Notes under the pieces: model-generated
Told to the model about the DNA's origin: nothing
What the model saw: only the letters and a program-made list of their open reading frames with translations
The model's database searches: none
Shown here: in pieces, positions 37,534 to 47,148 of the stretch
Position numbering within the stretch: the stretch's first letter is position 1
Layout: the number at the start of each line of letters is the position of its first letter
Position numbers and translations under genes: made by a program
Assembly (NCBI RefSeq): GCF_003287875.1
Contig: NZ_QMKK01000025.1
Location: forward strand, 193,501 to 257,500
DNA: 64,000 nt
Direction: 5' to 3'
From: Martinezella tropici
Lineage (GTDB): Bacteria > Pseudomonadota > Alphaproteobacteria > Rhizobiales > Rhizobiaceae

Positions 37534-37561
37534 AAAAGGCCGGACGCAAATGCTTCCGGCC
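37534..37561 (-). terminator. Rho-independent terminator of the aldo/keto reductase gene
   Basis: On the minus strand GGCCGGAAGC, loop ATTTGC, GTCCGGCC then TTTTCGC. It lies 22 bases after the reductase stop and between convergent genes. Confidence 0.8.
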
Positions 37562-37583
37562 CTCCAGAGTTCGATTTCTGAAA

Positions 37584-38414
37584 TCAAAAGCTCGCCGTCA
37601 GCGGATCCGGACCGATGCGACCGCCAGCCGAATCGAGCTTGGCGATCTCGGCCAGATCGTCGCCATCGAGCTTGAAATCGAAAACCCTGAGGTTTTCCTC
37701 GATGCGGCTCGGGGTCACCGACTTCGGGATGACGATCAGGCCGTTGTCGATATGCCAGCGGATGATGACCTGCGCCGGCGTGCGGCCGTGCTTGGCGGCG
37801 ACCTTGCCGATAACGGCATTGGTGAGAAGCTTGCCCTGGCCGAGCGGGCTCCAGGATTCCGTCTTGATGCCGAGCTTGTCGTGCACCTCGCGAAGCGCCT
37901 TCTGCTGGAAGGTCGGGTGCAGCTCGATCTGATTGAGCACAGGTGTCACGCCGGTTTCGCCGATGATGCGGTCAAGATGCTCCTTGGCGAAGTTGGAAAC
38001 GCCGATCGACCGCGCGCGGCCTTCTTCCTTGAGACGGACGAAAGCCTTCCAGGTATCGAGATAGCGGTTGCGATGCGGTGACGGCCAGTGGATGAGGTAT
38101 AGATCGACGTAATCAGTGCCGAGGCGCTTCAGGCTTTGGTCGAAGGCCTTCAGCGTGGAATCGAAGCCCTGCTCCTCGTTCCAGAGTTTGGTTGTGAGAT
38201 AGATGTCCTTGCGGGCGACGCCAGACTGGCGCATGCCTTCGCCGACGCCATCCTCGTTGGCATAAATGGCCGCCGTATCGACATGGCGGTAGCCGGCTTT
38301 CAGCGCTGTGCTGACCGCCATCGGCGCGACGTTTTCCGGCGTCTGCCAGACGCCGAGGCCGACCTGCGGAATGGAATTGCCGTCATTGAAAGTGATTGTC
38401 GGTTGCGTGGTCAC
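37584..38414 (-). CDS. Aldo/keto reductase (2,5-diketo-D-gluconate reductase-like)
   Basis: A 276-residue TIM-barrel oxidoreductase. AKR signatures: GYRHVDTAAIYANEDGVGEGM (catalytic Asp and Tyr), LTTKLWN with catalytic Lys, YLIHWPSP with His, VLNQIELHP, and the NADPH-binding VIPKSVTPSRIEENLRVFDF. The short AKR5-type barrel suggests reduction of keto sugars or methylglyoxal-like aldehydes. It is a single gene, with a clear terminator. Confidence 0.93.
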   Translation of the reverse strand: MTTQPTITFNDGNSIPQVGLGVWQTPENVAPMAVSTALKAGYRHVDTAAIYANEDGVGEGMRQSGVARKDIYLTTKLWNEEQGFDSTLKAFDQSLKRLGTDYVDLYLIHWPSPHRNRYLDTWKAFVRLKEEGRARSIGVSNFAKEHLDRIIGETGVTPVLNQIELHPTFQQKALREVHDKLGIKTESWSPLGQGKLLTNAVIGKVAAKHGRTPAQVIIRWHIDNGLIVIPKSVTPSRIEENLRVFDFKLDGDDLAEIAKLDSAGGRIGPDPLTASF

Positions 38415-38558
38415 GATAAGTCTCCAAAGGATGAGAGAGGGTGGAGTGAAGGCGTGATTTTAAATTCGAAATGAAAGGACCGGGCCAAGCCCTGCGCGGG
38501 CGCGCCGGTAAAAGCCCATATGGTCGAGGATGTTGGAATTCTAACCCCGGGCCGCCGC

Positions 38559-39107
38559 TCAGACAACCCGGATAGTCGTTCCCTTGCGCAACAGCGGAAG
38601 GATGCGCTGCATGTCGCGAAGACTGATCGCAACGCATCCTGCCGTCGGCTCGTAGCCCGGCCTGATCAGATGGAAGAAGATCGCCGAGCCGCAATGACGC
38701 CGGCGCGAAGTCACGTTCCAGTCGAGCACGAGACATATGTCATAGAGACCGTCGCTCCGCCGCATTTCCTCGTGGCCCGGCTTGAAGGGAGCCTTCACCA
38801 GCCTGTTGTAGTTGGCATTGTCAGGCTGATCGCACCAGAGCATGTCCTTGCGGATACGCCGCATCGGCAGGCTCGTCTTGAGAAAGCGGACGTGATCGCC
38901 GCGCGTGAAGCCATAAAGCAGCTTCATGCAGGCGATCGGCGTCGCGCCGTCCCCTTCCCGCTTCAAGATGCTGCGCCCCGATCTGCCGATTGCCGCCGGC
39001 ATGACAAGTGATCCGATCTGCACCAGCGCTCGGGTCCTCTTGCCCGGCGCGGGGCGCACGACGATGGTGGAAGCGGTCCGCCTGACCGCCGCCCTTGTCT
39101 TTTCCAT
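38559..39107 (-). CDS. L,D-transpeptidase family (YkuD-like) protein
   Basis: A 182-residue protein (194 if the ATG at 39143 is used). The C-terminal part carries the YkuD catalytic pattern: HLIRPGYEPTAGCVAISLRDM with His and the nucleophilic Cys in the T-x-GC-x-A-x-S context. Upstream, LKREGDGATPIACMKLLYGFTRGDHVRF matches the ErfK/YbiS-like YafK branch. Members form or trim peptidoglycan cross-links or attach proteins to it. A clear signal peptide is not visible, which is unusual for a periplasmic enzyme; the Arg-rich N-terminus leaves localisation open. Confidence 0.82.
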   Translation of the reverse strand: MEKTRAAVRRTASTIVVRPAPGKRTRALVQIGSLVMPAAIGRSGRSILKREGDGATPIACMKLLYGFTRGDHVRFLKTSLPMRRIRKDMLWCDQPDNANYNRLVKAPFKPGHEEMRRSDGLYDICLVLDWNVTSRRRHCGSAIFFHLIRPGYEPTAGCVAISLRDMQRILPLLRKGTTIRVV

Positions 39108-39255
39108 TTTCCTCACATGTTTTTGCTTTGCGTGTGATTTCATTTGAAATCATAGCAGTTTCAGTCAAACGACCAAGCCTGAGCCGCGTCGCGACTTGCC
39201 AAAAATGCAATTTGGCGTAGGACTTAGGTGGGATTAGAACGAGGATCCGAACGGC

Positions 39256-39939
39256 ATGACCGCACGCACCATTCTCCTGGTGGACGATGATAACGACCTT
39301 CGCGAGATGCTGGTCGAGCAATTGTCGCTTTACGAGGAATTCAACGTCCTGCAGGAAGCCACCGCCGGAAAGGGCGTGCAGACCGCGCGCACCGTGCCTG
39401 TCGATCTCCTCATCATGGATGTCGGGCTGCCTGACATGGACGGCCGCGAAGCGGTGAAACTGCTGCGCAAGAACGGCTTCAAGGCGCCGATCATCATGTT
39501 GACGGGCCATGACACTGATTCCGACACCATCCTCGGCCTGGAAGCCGGCGCGAATGATTACGTGACCAAGCCTTTCCGCTTCGCCGTGCTGCTCGCCCGC
39601 ATCCGCGCGCAATTGCGCCAGCACGAGCAGAGCGAAGATGCGACCTTCACTGTAGGACGCTACCTCTTCAAGCCGAGCCAGAAGCTGCTCACCACGGAAG
39701 ACGGGCAGAAGATCCGGCTCACGGAAAAGGAAGCCGCCATCATCCGGTATCTCTATCGGGCCGACCAGAAGGTCGTGACCCGCGATATCCTTCTCGAAGA
39801 AGTCTGGGGCTATAATTCCGGCGTCACCACCCATACGCTCGAAACCCACGTCTACCGCCTCCGCCAGAAAATCGAGCGCGACCCTTCCAATGCCGAGATC
39901 CTGGTGACGGAAAACGGCGGTTACAAGATCATTCCATAG
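39256..39939 (+). CDS. OmpR-family response regulator, CenR/OtpR-like
   Basis: A 227-residue regulator: receiver domain (1 to about 118) with LLVDDDND, the phospho-acceptor LIMDVGLPDMDG, MLTGHD and the switch Lys in VTKPF; then an OmpR-type winged helix (about 130-227: RLTEKEAAIIRYL, TRDILLEEVWGYN, TLETHVYRLRQKIE, GGYKI). No histidine kinase is adjacent. The immediate neighbour is a cyclic-nucleotide-binding protein, the gene pairing I recall for CenR/OtpR regulators of envelope and division in Brucella and relatives; that specific name is from memory. Confidence 0.85.
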   Translation: MTARTILLVDDDNDLREMLVEQLSLYEEFNVLQEATAGKGVQTARTVPVDLLIMDVGLPDMDGREAVKLLRKNGFKAPIIMLTGHDTDSDTILGLEAGANDYVTKPFRFAVLLARIRAQLRQHEQSEDATFTVGRYLFKPSQKLLTTEDGQKIRLTEKEAAIIRYLYRADQKVVTRDILLEEVWGYNSGVTTHTLETHVYRLRQKIERDPSNAEILVTENGGYKIIP

Positions 39940-39946
39940 GCGATCG

Positions 39947-40402
39947 ATGGCGCTGAACGACGATATCCGACTGCTGTCGCAACTGCCGCTGTTTCACGGC
40001 ATGGGCGATGAGCCGCTGCGGCTGATCGCTTTCGGCGCCGACCGCCGCCATGTGAATGAGGGCCAGACGCTGTTCCGGGAAAAATCGCCGGCCGAATGCG
40101 CCTATGTCATCACGCGAGGCAGTTTCGAGCTCAGCATCATCGATGCCGACGGCCAGAAACAGGTGGAAGCGATAGTCCAGGCAGGCACCATGCTTTCGGA
40201 ACTGGCGATGGTGACCTTGGTGGAGCGGAAATACACGGCTGTTGCCGCCGAGGAATCCGACGTGATCCGCATCACGCGTGCCCTCTTCCACCGGCTGATC
40301 GAGGAATATCCCGACGCCGGCCTGCTGATCCAGAACCGCATCCGCGAAAACTTCGCAACACTTGCGCGGCAAGCGGCCGCATTGCTCGGCCGCTTTTCTT
40401 GA
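39947..40402 (+). CDS. Stand-alone cyclic-nucleotide-binding (Crp/Fnr-like) domain protein
   Basis: A 151-residue protein consisting of a cNMP-binding beta-roll (LLSQLPLFHGMGDEPLRLIAF, NEGQTLFREKSPAECAYVITRGSFELSI, GTMLSELAMVTLVERKYTAVAAEESDVIRITRALF in parts) plus a short C-terminal helix. It ends before any helix-turn-helix, so it cannot act as a classical Crp. The segment GTMLSELAM stands where FGELAL with its phosphate-binding Glu and Arg would be; the Arg is replaced, so nucleotide binding is uncertain. Seven bases after the response regulator, probably cotranscribed. Confidence 0.88.
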   Translation: MALNDDIRLLSQLPLFHGMGDEPLRLIAFGADRRHVNEGQTLFREKSPAECAYVITRGSFELSIIDADGQKQVEAIVQAGTMLSELAMVTLVERKYTAVAAEESDVIRITRALFHRLIEEYPDAGLLIQNRIRENFATLARQAAALLGRFS

Positions 40403-40416
40403 AAAACTCGCCCCAC

Positions 40417-41220
40417 TCAGAGATTGAAATGCGCCGTCACGGGCACATGGTCGGACGGACGATCCCAGCCGCGCGCCGCCTTGAGGATATCGATCCGCTG
40501 CAGGAGCGGGCCGAGATCGGAGGATGACCAGATGTGGTCGAGGCGGCGGCCGCGATCGGCAGCCTCCCAATCCTTGGCGCGGTAGCTCCACCACGTATAG
40601 AGCTTTTCGTTTTCCGGCACGTGCTGGCGCATGAGATCGAGCCAGGCGCCGCGCTTCATCACCTCGATCAGCCCGTCGGTTTCCACTGGCGTATGGCTGA
40701 CGATCTTCAGCAGCTGCTTATGCGACCAGACGTCATGCTCCAGCGGCGCGATATTGAGATCGCCGACGAGGATCGCGGAGGTATTCTGTTCGGCATTGGC
40801 ATGCAGCCGCTTCATTTCCTCGATGAAATCGAGCTTGTGGCCGAACTTCGGATTGATGGTCCGATCCGGCTCGTCGCCACCGGCCGGGACGTAGAAATTA
40901 TGCAGGCGCACGCGCCGGCCGCCACGCTCGAAGATCGCCGAGATATGCCTGCTGTCACCGACATTGCAATAATCCTGCCGATGATCCTCGCTCAACGGGA
41001 TGCGCGAGGCGATCGCGACGCCATGATAGCCCTTCTGGCCGTGGACGATGATGTGTTCATAGCCGAGGGCGCGTAAGGGAGCATAGGGGAAAAGCTCGTT
41101 CGGAACCTTGGTTTCCTGCAGGCAGAGGATGTCGGGCCGGGCCTGCATGACGAACTGCTCGACGATGGGCATGCGCAGCCGCACCGAGTTGATGTTCCAC
41201 GTCGCAATCGACAATCCCAT
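40417..41220 (-). CDS. xthA: Exodeoxyribonuclease III
   Basis: A 267-residue EEP-fold nuclease. Catalytic motifs: TWNINSVR (Asn), LQETK (Glu), the YH-like GYHGVAIASR, GDLNIAPLEHDV (Asp, Asn) and the C-terminal SDHVPV (Asp-His). It cleaves at abasic sites and degrades 3' ends in base-excision repair. The start at MGLSIATWN is certain: the longer upstream frame reads through the RIME-like repeat at 41239. It lies downstream of ftsK and lolA on the same strand. Confidence 0.95.
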   Translation of the reverse strand: MGLSIATWNINSVRLRMPIVEQFVMQARPDILCLQETKVPNELFPYAPLRALGYEHIIVHGQKGYHGVAIASRIPLSEDHRQDYCNVGDSRHISAIFERGGRRVRLHNFYVPAGGDEPDRTINPKFGHKLDFIEEMKRLHANAEQNTSAILVGDLNIAPLEHDVWSHKQLLKIVSHTPVETDGLIEVMKRGAWLDLMRQHVPENEKLYTWWSYRAKDWEAADRGRRLDHIWSSSDLGPLLQRIDILKAARGWDRPSDHVPVTAHFNL

Positions 41221-41238
41221 GCCCGAACCTTTCCCCAA

Positions 41239-41293
41239 GAACAATTCCAGGAAAAGTGCGCAGCGGTTTTCCGTCCGGAATTGCGTCAAAACA
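41239..41293. repeat. RIME-like rhizobial palindromic element, copy 2
   Basis: ACAATTCCAGGAAAAGTGCG, then CAGCGGTTTTCCGTCCGGAATTGCGT. Nearly identical to the copy at 1701-1758 and placed just upstream of xthA. Confidence 0.8.
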
Positions 41294-41424
41294 GACAGCC
41301 GGAACAGCCGGGCGATTCGGTGAAACGCTAGGCCCTCCAGTCAGGTCTAAGGCTTTAGACCGGCCGCCACGGAAAGGAAAGCGCCATTCGGCACTTACCC
41401 TGCGGCCGAATGTGGAGAGGGCGA

Positions 41425-42099
41425 TCAGCGGGTATAATCGATGCGGAAAACACTGTCGTCGAAGGCGACATTGGTCTTCACATTGTTGATGATGACGTCG
41501 GTCGTCTTGCCCTGCGGATCGATCACGGTCCATTGGCGCAGATCGTAGCTCTTCGAATCGAAAATCATCGTGATGGTGGAATCACCGAAGACGGTACGGT
41601 TGCCGAGCGTGATCTTGGTGAGATCCGGTTTGGAATCGACATCGCGCACCATATCGGCGGAAAGGTCGATCTTATTGGCCAGCAGCAGGCTCAGCGGCGT
41701 CTTCGACAGCTGATACATGTTTCTGGTTTGCGTCTGGTCGTTGATGACCTGCACGTTATTGCCATCGCAGATGACGCGCATGCGGGACGGCGGATCGTAG
41801 TTGAAACGCATCTTGCCGGGGCGCTGGATGAAAAAAGAGCCGCTCATCTGATCGCCGCGCGGGCCGATCTGCAGGAAACCGCCCTTCATCGTCTTGATGG
41901 ACGAGAAGTGATCGGCAATGGCCTGGGCGATACCGGGATTGAGGGCGGCTGTCGCCGGCTGTGCCTGTGTTTGCGCCTGCGCCTGTGCAAAAGCCGAAAC
42001 CGGCAGCGTGCCCGCCGCGCCGACCGCGACCACGACGCCGAGGAAATGCCGGCGGGTCAGGGAAAGTCGGCTGGACGGCTGCGCATCAAACTTGGTCAT
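41425..42099 (-). CDS. lolA: LolA-like outer membrane lipoprotein carrier protein
   Basis: A 224-residue precursor. The mature part has the LolA fold: IADHFSSIKTMKGGFLQIGPRGDQMSGSFFIQRPGKMRFNYDPP in parts, ending in NNVKTNVAFDDSVFRID. LolA ferries lipoproteins across the periplasm. The start at 42099 has AAGGAG six bases upstream; longer frames extend into the ftsK gap. Odd: the signal peptide carries a twin-arginine motif (TRRHFLG) before a hydrophobic stretch, suggesting Tat rather than Sec export. Follows ftsK, the common gene order. Confidence 0.9.
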   Translation of the reverse strand: MTKFDAQPSSRLSLTRRHFLGVVVAVGAAGTLPVSAFAQAQAQTQAQPATAALNPGIAQAIADHFSSIKTMKGGFLQIGPRGDQMSGSFFIQRPGKMRFNYDPPSRMRVICDGNNVQVINDQTQTRNMYQLSKTPLSLLLANKIDLSADMVRDVDSKPDLTKITLGNRTVFGDSTITMIFDSKSYDLRQWTVIDPQGKTTDVIINNVKTNVAFDDSVFRIDYTR

Positions 42100-42238
42100 C
42101 GAATTCTCCTTCATGCTTTGTCCATGGCGCGCAAAATCGGCGTCTTCATGGCGCGGCGGCCCATGTGCGGTTGTTGGGCCACAATCAAATTTTCCTGAGC
42201 ATAGCCCGGATATGCGACGCGGAAAGGGCCTGCGGCCC

Positions 42239-44914
42239 TCAGCGATCCAGAATATCGGCTTTAGTGGGAACGAGAATCTCGCGCTTGCCGGCATGATTGG
42301 CCGGGCCGATCACGCCCTCCTCCTCCATCCGCTCGATAAGCGAGGCGGCACGGTTGTAGCCGATGCCGAGACGGCGCTGGATGTATGAGGTCGAAGCCTT
42401 GCCGTCGTTGAGAACAATCGCGACCGCCTGATCGTAGGGGTCTTCCGAATCGGCAAGATTGGATGTGCCCGCCGGACCATGGCCGTCATCGTCATCCTCG
42501 TCGTCATCGGCAGTGATCGCATCGAGATATTGCGGTGCGCCCTGCGTCTTCAGATAGGCGACGATATCTTCCACCTCGCCATCGGAGACGAAGGGGCCGT
42601 GGACGCGCTGGATGCGTCCGCCGCCGGCCATGTAGAGCATGTCGCCCATGCCGAGCAGCTGTTCCGCTCCCTGTTCGCCGAGAATGGTGCGGCTGTCGAT
42701 CTTCGAGGTCACCTGGAAGGAAATGCGGGTCGGGAAGTTCGCCTTGATCGTGCCGGTGATGACGTCGACGGAGGGACGCTGCGTCGCCATGATGACGTGG
42801 ATGCCGGCGGCACGCGCCATCTGCGCCAAGCGCTGCACCGCGCCTTCGATATCCTTGCCGGCGACCATCATCAGATCGGCCATCTCGTCGATGATGACGA
42901 CGATATAGGGCATCGGCTTCAGGTCGAATTCTTCCGTCTCATAGATCGCCTCGCCGGTTTGGCGGTCGAAGCCGGTCTGCACCGTGCGGCTGATCGCCTC
43001 GCCCTTGGCGACGGCCTGCTCGACGCGGCTGTTGAAGCCGTCGATGTTGCGCACGCCGATCTTCGACATCTTCTTATAGCGCTCTTCCATCTCGCGGACG
43101 GTCCATTTGAGCGCGACGACAGCCTTCTTGGGGTCGGTGACGACAGGCGACAGGAGGTGCGGGATACCGTCATAGACGGAGAGTTCGAGCATCTTGGGAT
43201 CGATCATGATCAGGCGGCATTGCTCGGGCGTCATGCGGTAGAGCAGCGACAGGATCATGGTATTGATGGCAACGGATTTACCCGAGCCGGTGGTGCCGGC
43301 AACAAGCAGATGCGGCATCTTGGCGAGATCGGCAATCACGGGCTCGCCGCCGATCGTCTTGCCGAGCGACATGGCAAGCTTGGCCTTGGAGGTCTCGAAA
43401 TCGCGGCTGGCGATGAGCTCGCGCAGATAGACCGTCTCGCGCGTCGAATTCGGCAGCTCGATGCCGATCGCATTGCGACCGGGAACGACGGCGACGCGGG
43501 CGGCGATCGCGCTCATCGAGCGGGCGATATCGTCGGCAAGGCCGATGACGCGAGACGACTTGATGCCGGGCGCCGGCTCCAGCTCGTAAAGTGTTACGAC
43601 GGGGCCGGGACGGACATGGATAATTTCGCCTTTGACGCCGAAATCCTCCAGCACCCCTTCGAGCATGCGGGCATTCTGCTCCAGCGCATCGGCGGAGAGC
43701 GTCGCATCGCGGGCGACCGCCTTCGGCTCGGCGAGCAGATGGACGGCCGGAAGCTGGAAGCCATAGGGGCGGATGAAGGAGGTCTGTGCCTCGCGCTCGG
43801 CCCGCGCGCCGGGCTTCGGGCGCGGCGCGGCCGGCGTGACGCGGTGGCCGGCAGCAGCTCCCCTCGGTGAGGCCGGGGTCAACGGCCAGTCCTCGTCATC
43901 GTCATCGGGCAGGATGCCGGCCGGACGCGGCGGATCACGATCATAGATCGAATCATCGTCCTCATCCTCATCATCGCCGAGGCTGATCGACGGCGCGGAT
44001 ACGACCCGGCGTGCTGCTGGACCATCCATGGACGGCTCAAGGCGATCGCCGCGGGCAACCGGCGCCTTGGCGCGCACGGGTTCGTTCAGGGTGCCGAATT
44101 CGTCGTCGTTGAAATCATAAGGCGCATCGAAGGCGTGGTCGCGACGCTTGCGCGGACCCATGCCGAACAGACGGCGAAGGCGGGCCTGGGCATTGTACCA
44201 TGCATGCATGACGGCACCGAAGGCGAGGAAATTGCCAAGGAAACCGCCGCGGTCGTCATCCTCGTCTTCATCGCCCACCCGGCGGGCGCGGCTGCGCGTT
44301 TCTTCGTAATCCTCGTCGCCCTCCTCATCCTCGACCAGGCTTTCGCCGATCACGCCGGAGGCAAAGAGCATGAGCCAGATGGCCGGAATGGCGAGAAGCG
44401 AGCCGATGATGGTGGCGACGACGCCGCTCGGATAGGTGCCGATGAACAAGGCGGGAAAGCGCAGGAGAAGGTCGCCGACCACGCCGCCGATGCCGTTCGG
44501 GATCGGCCAGGTCGGCGGCGCCGGAAAGCAGGCGATGGAGCCGGCCGCAACAATGCAGCCGCCGAACCAGGCGCCGAGCCGCGAGGGTACGCGATGAAGC
44601 TTGCGATTGGAAATCAAAGCGAAGGCCCAGGCGACGATCGGCAGCAGCGCCAGCACCGAGGCAAGGCCGAGCGACTGCATCATGATGTCGGCAAAGGCAG
44701 CACCAGGAAAACCGAGAAGATTGGTCGGCGCATTGGCCGTTGCGTAGGAATAGCTGGGATCCATGACGTTCCACGTCGCCAGCGCTGCCACGGCGAGCGC
44801 CAACAGGAACAGCAATGCGAAGCCCGTCAGGCCCTTGACTTGACGCCAAACGACACTCGATAGCGATAAACGGTCTGGCCGACCGCTCAACGCCGCCGAA
44901 TTGCTTCTGCCCAT
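42239..44914 (-). CDS. ftsK: DNA translocase FtsK
   Basis: An 891-residue septal DNA pump. Four N-terminal transmembrane helices (about 20-200) are followed by an acidic, low-complexity linker (about 205-400, with DDEDEDDDS and similar), then the motor: [13 protein letters not shown] (Walker A), [14 protein letters not shown] (Walker B), [12 protein letters not shown], and a C-terminal gamma winged helix ([27 protein letters not shown] in parts) that reads KOPS sequences. It coordinates chromosome segregation with division. The start at MGRSNSAAL is preferred to an ATG 11 codons upstream. Confidence 0.95.
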   Translation of the reverse strand: MGRSNSAALSGRPDRLSLSSVVWRQVKGLTGFALLFLLALAVAALATWNVMDPSYSYATANAPTNLLGFPGAAFADIMMQSLGLASVLALLPIVAWAFALISNRKLHRVPSRLGAWFGGCIVAAGSIACFPAPPTWPIPNGIGGVVGDLLLRFPALFIGTYPSGVVATIIGSLLAIPAIWLMLFASGVIGESLVEDEEGDEDYEETRSRARRVGDEDEDDDRGGFLGNFLAFGAVMHAWYNAQARLRRLFGMGPRKRRDHAFDAPYDFNDDEFGTLNEPVRAKAPVARGDRLEPSMDGPAARRVVSAPSISLGDDEDEDDDSIYDRDPPRPAGILPDDDDEDWPLTPASPRGAAAGHRVTPAAPRPKPGARAEREAQTSFIRPYGFQLPAVHLLAEPKAVARDATLSADALEQNARMLEGVLEDFGVKGEIIHVRPGPVVTLYELEPAPGIKSSRVIGLADDIARSMSAIAARVAVVPGRNAIGIELPNSTRETVYLRELIASRDFETSKAKLAMSLGKTIGGEPVIADLAKMPHLLVAGTTGSGKSVAINTMILSLLYRMTPEQCRLIMIDPKMLELSVYDGIPHLLSPVVTDPKKAVVALKWTVREMEERYKKMSKIGVRNIDGFNSRVEQAVAKGEAISRTVQTGFDRQTGEAIYETEEFDLKPMPYIVVIIDEMADLMMVAGKDIEGAVQRLAQMARAAGIHVIMATQRPSVDVITGTIKANFPTRISFQVTSKIDSRTILGEQGAEQLLGMGDMLYMAGGGRIQRVHGPFVSDGEVEDIVAYLKTQGAPQYLDAITADDDEDDDDGHGPAGTSNLADSEDPYDQAVAIVLNDGKASTSYIQRRLGIGYNRAASLIERMEEEGVIGPANHAGKREILVPTKADILDR

Positions 44915-45070
44915 GATATCCAGCCCCGTTCCTTGTCGATAGCGCAAGCGAATCGGTCTATGCCCACTCGCCGGCAGGTTAGCCCTACCTAATCAGAGGA
45001 GGGTTAATGGCATGTTAACCATGCGCCGCAGCCCCACGAATCGCCGATTTTACAGCCCGCTCAGTTGTAC

Positions 45071-45102
45071 AAACAAAAAGGGCCCGAACCGGGGTTCGGG
45101 CC
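45071..45102 (-). terminator. Rho-independent terminator of amtB
   Basis: On the minus strand GGCCCGAACC-CC-GGTTCGGGCC then CTTTTTGTTT. It is a 10-bp perfect stem about 85 bases past the amtB stop. Confidence 0.93.
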
Positions 45103-45186
45103 AAAAGCGGCCTATTTGCAATGAAACAGGTCGCGACGGGACGTTCAGCGATGCCGGAGGTCTTGCCCCGGCATCGCAAGCTCCAA

Positions 45187-46554
45187 TCAGGAATTGTGGT
45201 ATGCGGCTTCGCCGTGGGAGGCGAGGTCGAGACCTTCGCGCTCGGCTTCCGGAGCAACCCGCAGGCCGATGATGACGTCGACGACCTTGTAGAGGATGGC
45301 GGAGCCGATGCCGCACCACAGGATGGTGGTGACGACGGCGGTCAGCTGCACGACGACCTGGCTGCTCATGGTGACGCCTTCGGCATAGCCGACACCGCCG
45401 AGCGAGGCGCTGGCGAAGATGCCGGTTGCAATGGCGCCAAAGATACCGCCGATGCAGTGTACGCCGAAGACGTCGGCCGTATCGTCGTAGCCGAACTTGT
45501 TCTTCACGACCGAGACGAAGAAGTAGCACAGCGGCGAAACAATGAGGCCCATGACGATCGCGCCCATCGGGCCGGCGATACCGGCGGCAGGCGTGATGGC
45601 GACGAGACCGGCGACCATGCCCGAGGCGCCGCCGAGCATGGAAGCCTTGCCGCGGGTGAAGGTTTCAACCAGCGACCAGGAGATGATGGCGGCTGCCGTT
45701 GCGATGAAGGTGTTGACGGTTGCGAGCATTGCGCCGCCGGATGCTTCAAGGTTCGAACCGGCATTAAAGCCGAACCAGCCAACCCAGAGCATGGATGCGC
45801 CGACCATGGTCAGCGTCATGGAATGCGGAGCCATCATGTCCTTGCCGAAACCGACGCGCTTGCCGACGAGAATGGCGCCGACGATGCCCGCGACACCGGC
45901 ATTGATGTGAACGACGGTACCGCCAGCGAAGTCGAGAGCGCCCATCTTGAAGAGCATGCCGTTGGAATCCCAGACCATGTGAGCGATCGGGAAGTAGACG
46001 AAGGTCGCCCACAGCGCGCAGAAGAGCACGGCCGCGCCGAACTTGATGCGCTCGGCAAAGGCGCCGATGATCAGGGCCGGCGTGATGGCGGCAAAGGTCA
46101 TCTGGAACAGCATGAAGATGAATTCAGGGATGACCACGCCCTTGGAGAAGGTTGCAGCCGTCGTCGAGGTCGAAACGCCCGAGAGGAACATCTTGGCCGT
46201 GCCGCCCCAATAGGGGCTGGTGCCGCCGCCGAAGGCGAAAGAATAGCCGTAGAGAACCCAGAGGATCATCACGACCGCGCCGATCATCGTGCACTGCATC
46301 AGAACCGAGAGCATGTTCTTGGCGCGGACGAGACCGCCGTAGAACAGCGCAAGACCCGGCACGAGCATGAAGAGCACGAGAATGGTGGAGATGAACATGA
46401 AGGCGGTATCGCCCTTGTCCGGAACCGGAGCTGCAGCGGTCGCAGCGGCGGCGGCCGGCGCGGCCTCCTGCGCGAGAGCGATCGCCGGCGCAAGCAGCGC
46501 CGCAGAAAGCGCGCCCACCCGTGCAAAGGTGGAGGAAAGCTTGGAAAATGACAT
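45187..46554 (-). CDS. amtB: Ammonium transporter AmtB
   Basis: A 455-residue precursor with a cleavable signal peptide (about 1-28) and 11 transmembrane helices. Amt landmarks: GLALFYGGLVRAKN, FAFGGGTSPYWGG, DFAGGTVVHINAGVAG with the pore His, MLWVGWFGFNAGS, and HCIGGIFGAIATGIF with the second His. It conducts ammonium into the cell as a trimer and is blocked by GlnK. It is 27 bases after glnK, the universal glnK-amtB arrangement, and should be expressed under nitrogen limitation. Confidence 0.97.
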   Translation of the reverse strand: MSFSKLSSTFARVGALSAALLAPAIALAQEAAPAAAAATAAAPVPDKGDTAFMFISTILVLFMLVPGLALFYGGLVRAKNMLSVLMQCTMIGAVVMILWVLYGYSFAFGGGTSPYWGGTAKMFLSGVSTSTTAATFSKGVVIPEFIFMLFQMTFAAITPALIIGAFAERIKFGAAVLFCALWATFVYFPIAHMVWDSNGMLFKMGALDFAGGTVVHINAGVAGIVGAILVGKRVGFGKDMMAPHSMTLTMVGASMLWVGWFGFNAGSNLEASGGAMLATVNTFIATAAAIISWSLVETFTRGKASMLGGASGMVAGLVAITPAAGIAGPMGAIVMGLIVSPLCYFFVSVVKNKFGYDDTADVFGVHCIGGIFGAIATGIFASASLGGVGYAEGVTMSSQVVVQLTAVVTTILWCGIGSAILYKVVDVIIGLRVAPEAEREGLDLASHGEAAYHNS

Positions 46555-46581
46555 GCAAATAACTCCCTGATCGGCCGTGTC

Positions 46582-47037
<456 letters not shown>

Positions 47038-47112
47038 TTATAACTTATTGAAATTTAAAGGATTTATCGCACAAAGCCAATAAAGCGGCAATTTATGCCG
47101 CGCGGGTTGCGC

Positions 47113-47148
47113 AAATAAAGTGCAAATTTATAAATTTGCACTTTATTT
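47113..47148. promoter_or_regulatory. Perfect 36-bp AT-rich palindrome between tesB and glnK
   Basis: AAATAAAGTGCAAATTTA directly joined to its exact reverse complement. It begins within the tesB stop codon and lies about 90-140 bases upstream of the sigma-54 promoter, the usual distance for an activator site. It could be a transcription stop for tesB, an upstream activator site for glnK, or both. It does not match the textbook NtrC site closely. Confidence 0.65.

Noticed and set aside
42479..43870. 463-codon plus-strand frame inside ftsK
   Set aside because: Antisense shadow of the FtsK motor region; no domain, extreme Asp/His/Gly composition.
45121..46551. 476-codon plus-strand frame opposite amtB
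   Set aside because: Antisense shadow; AmtB has all expected motifs and helices.
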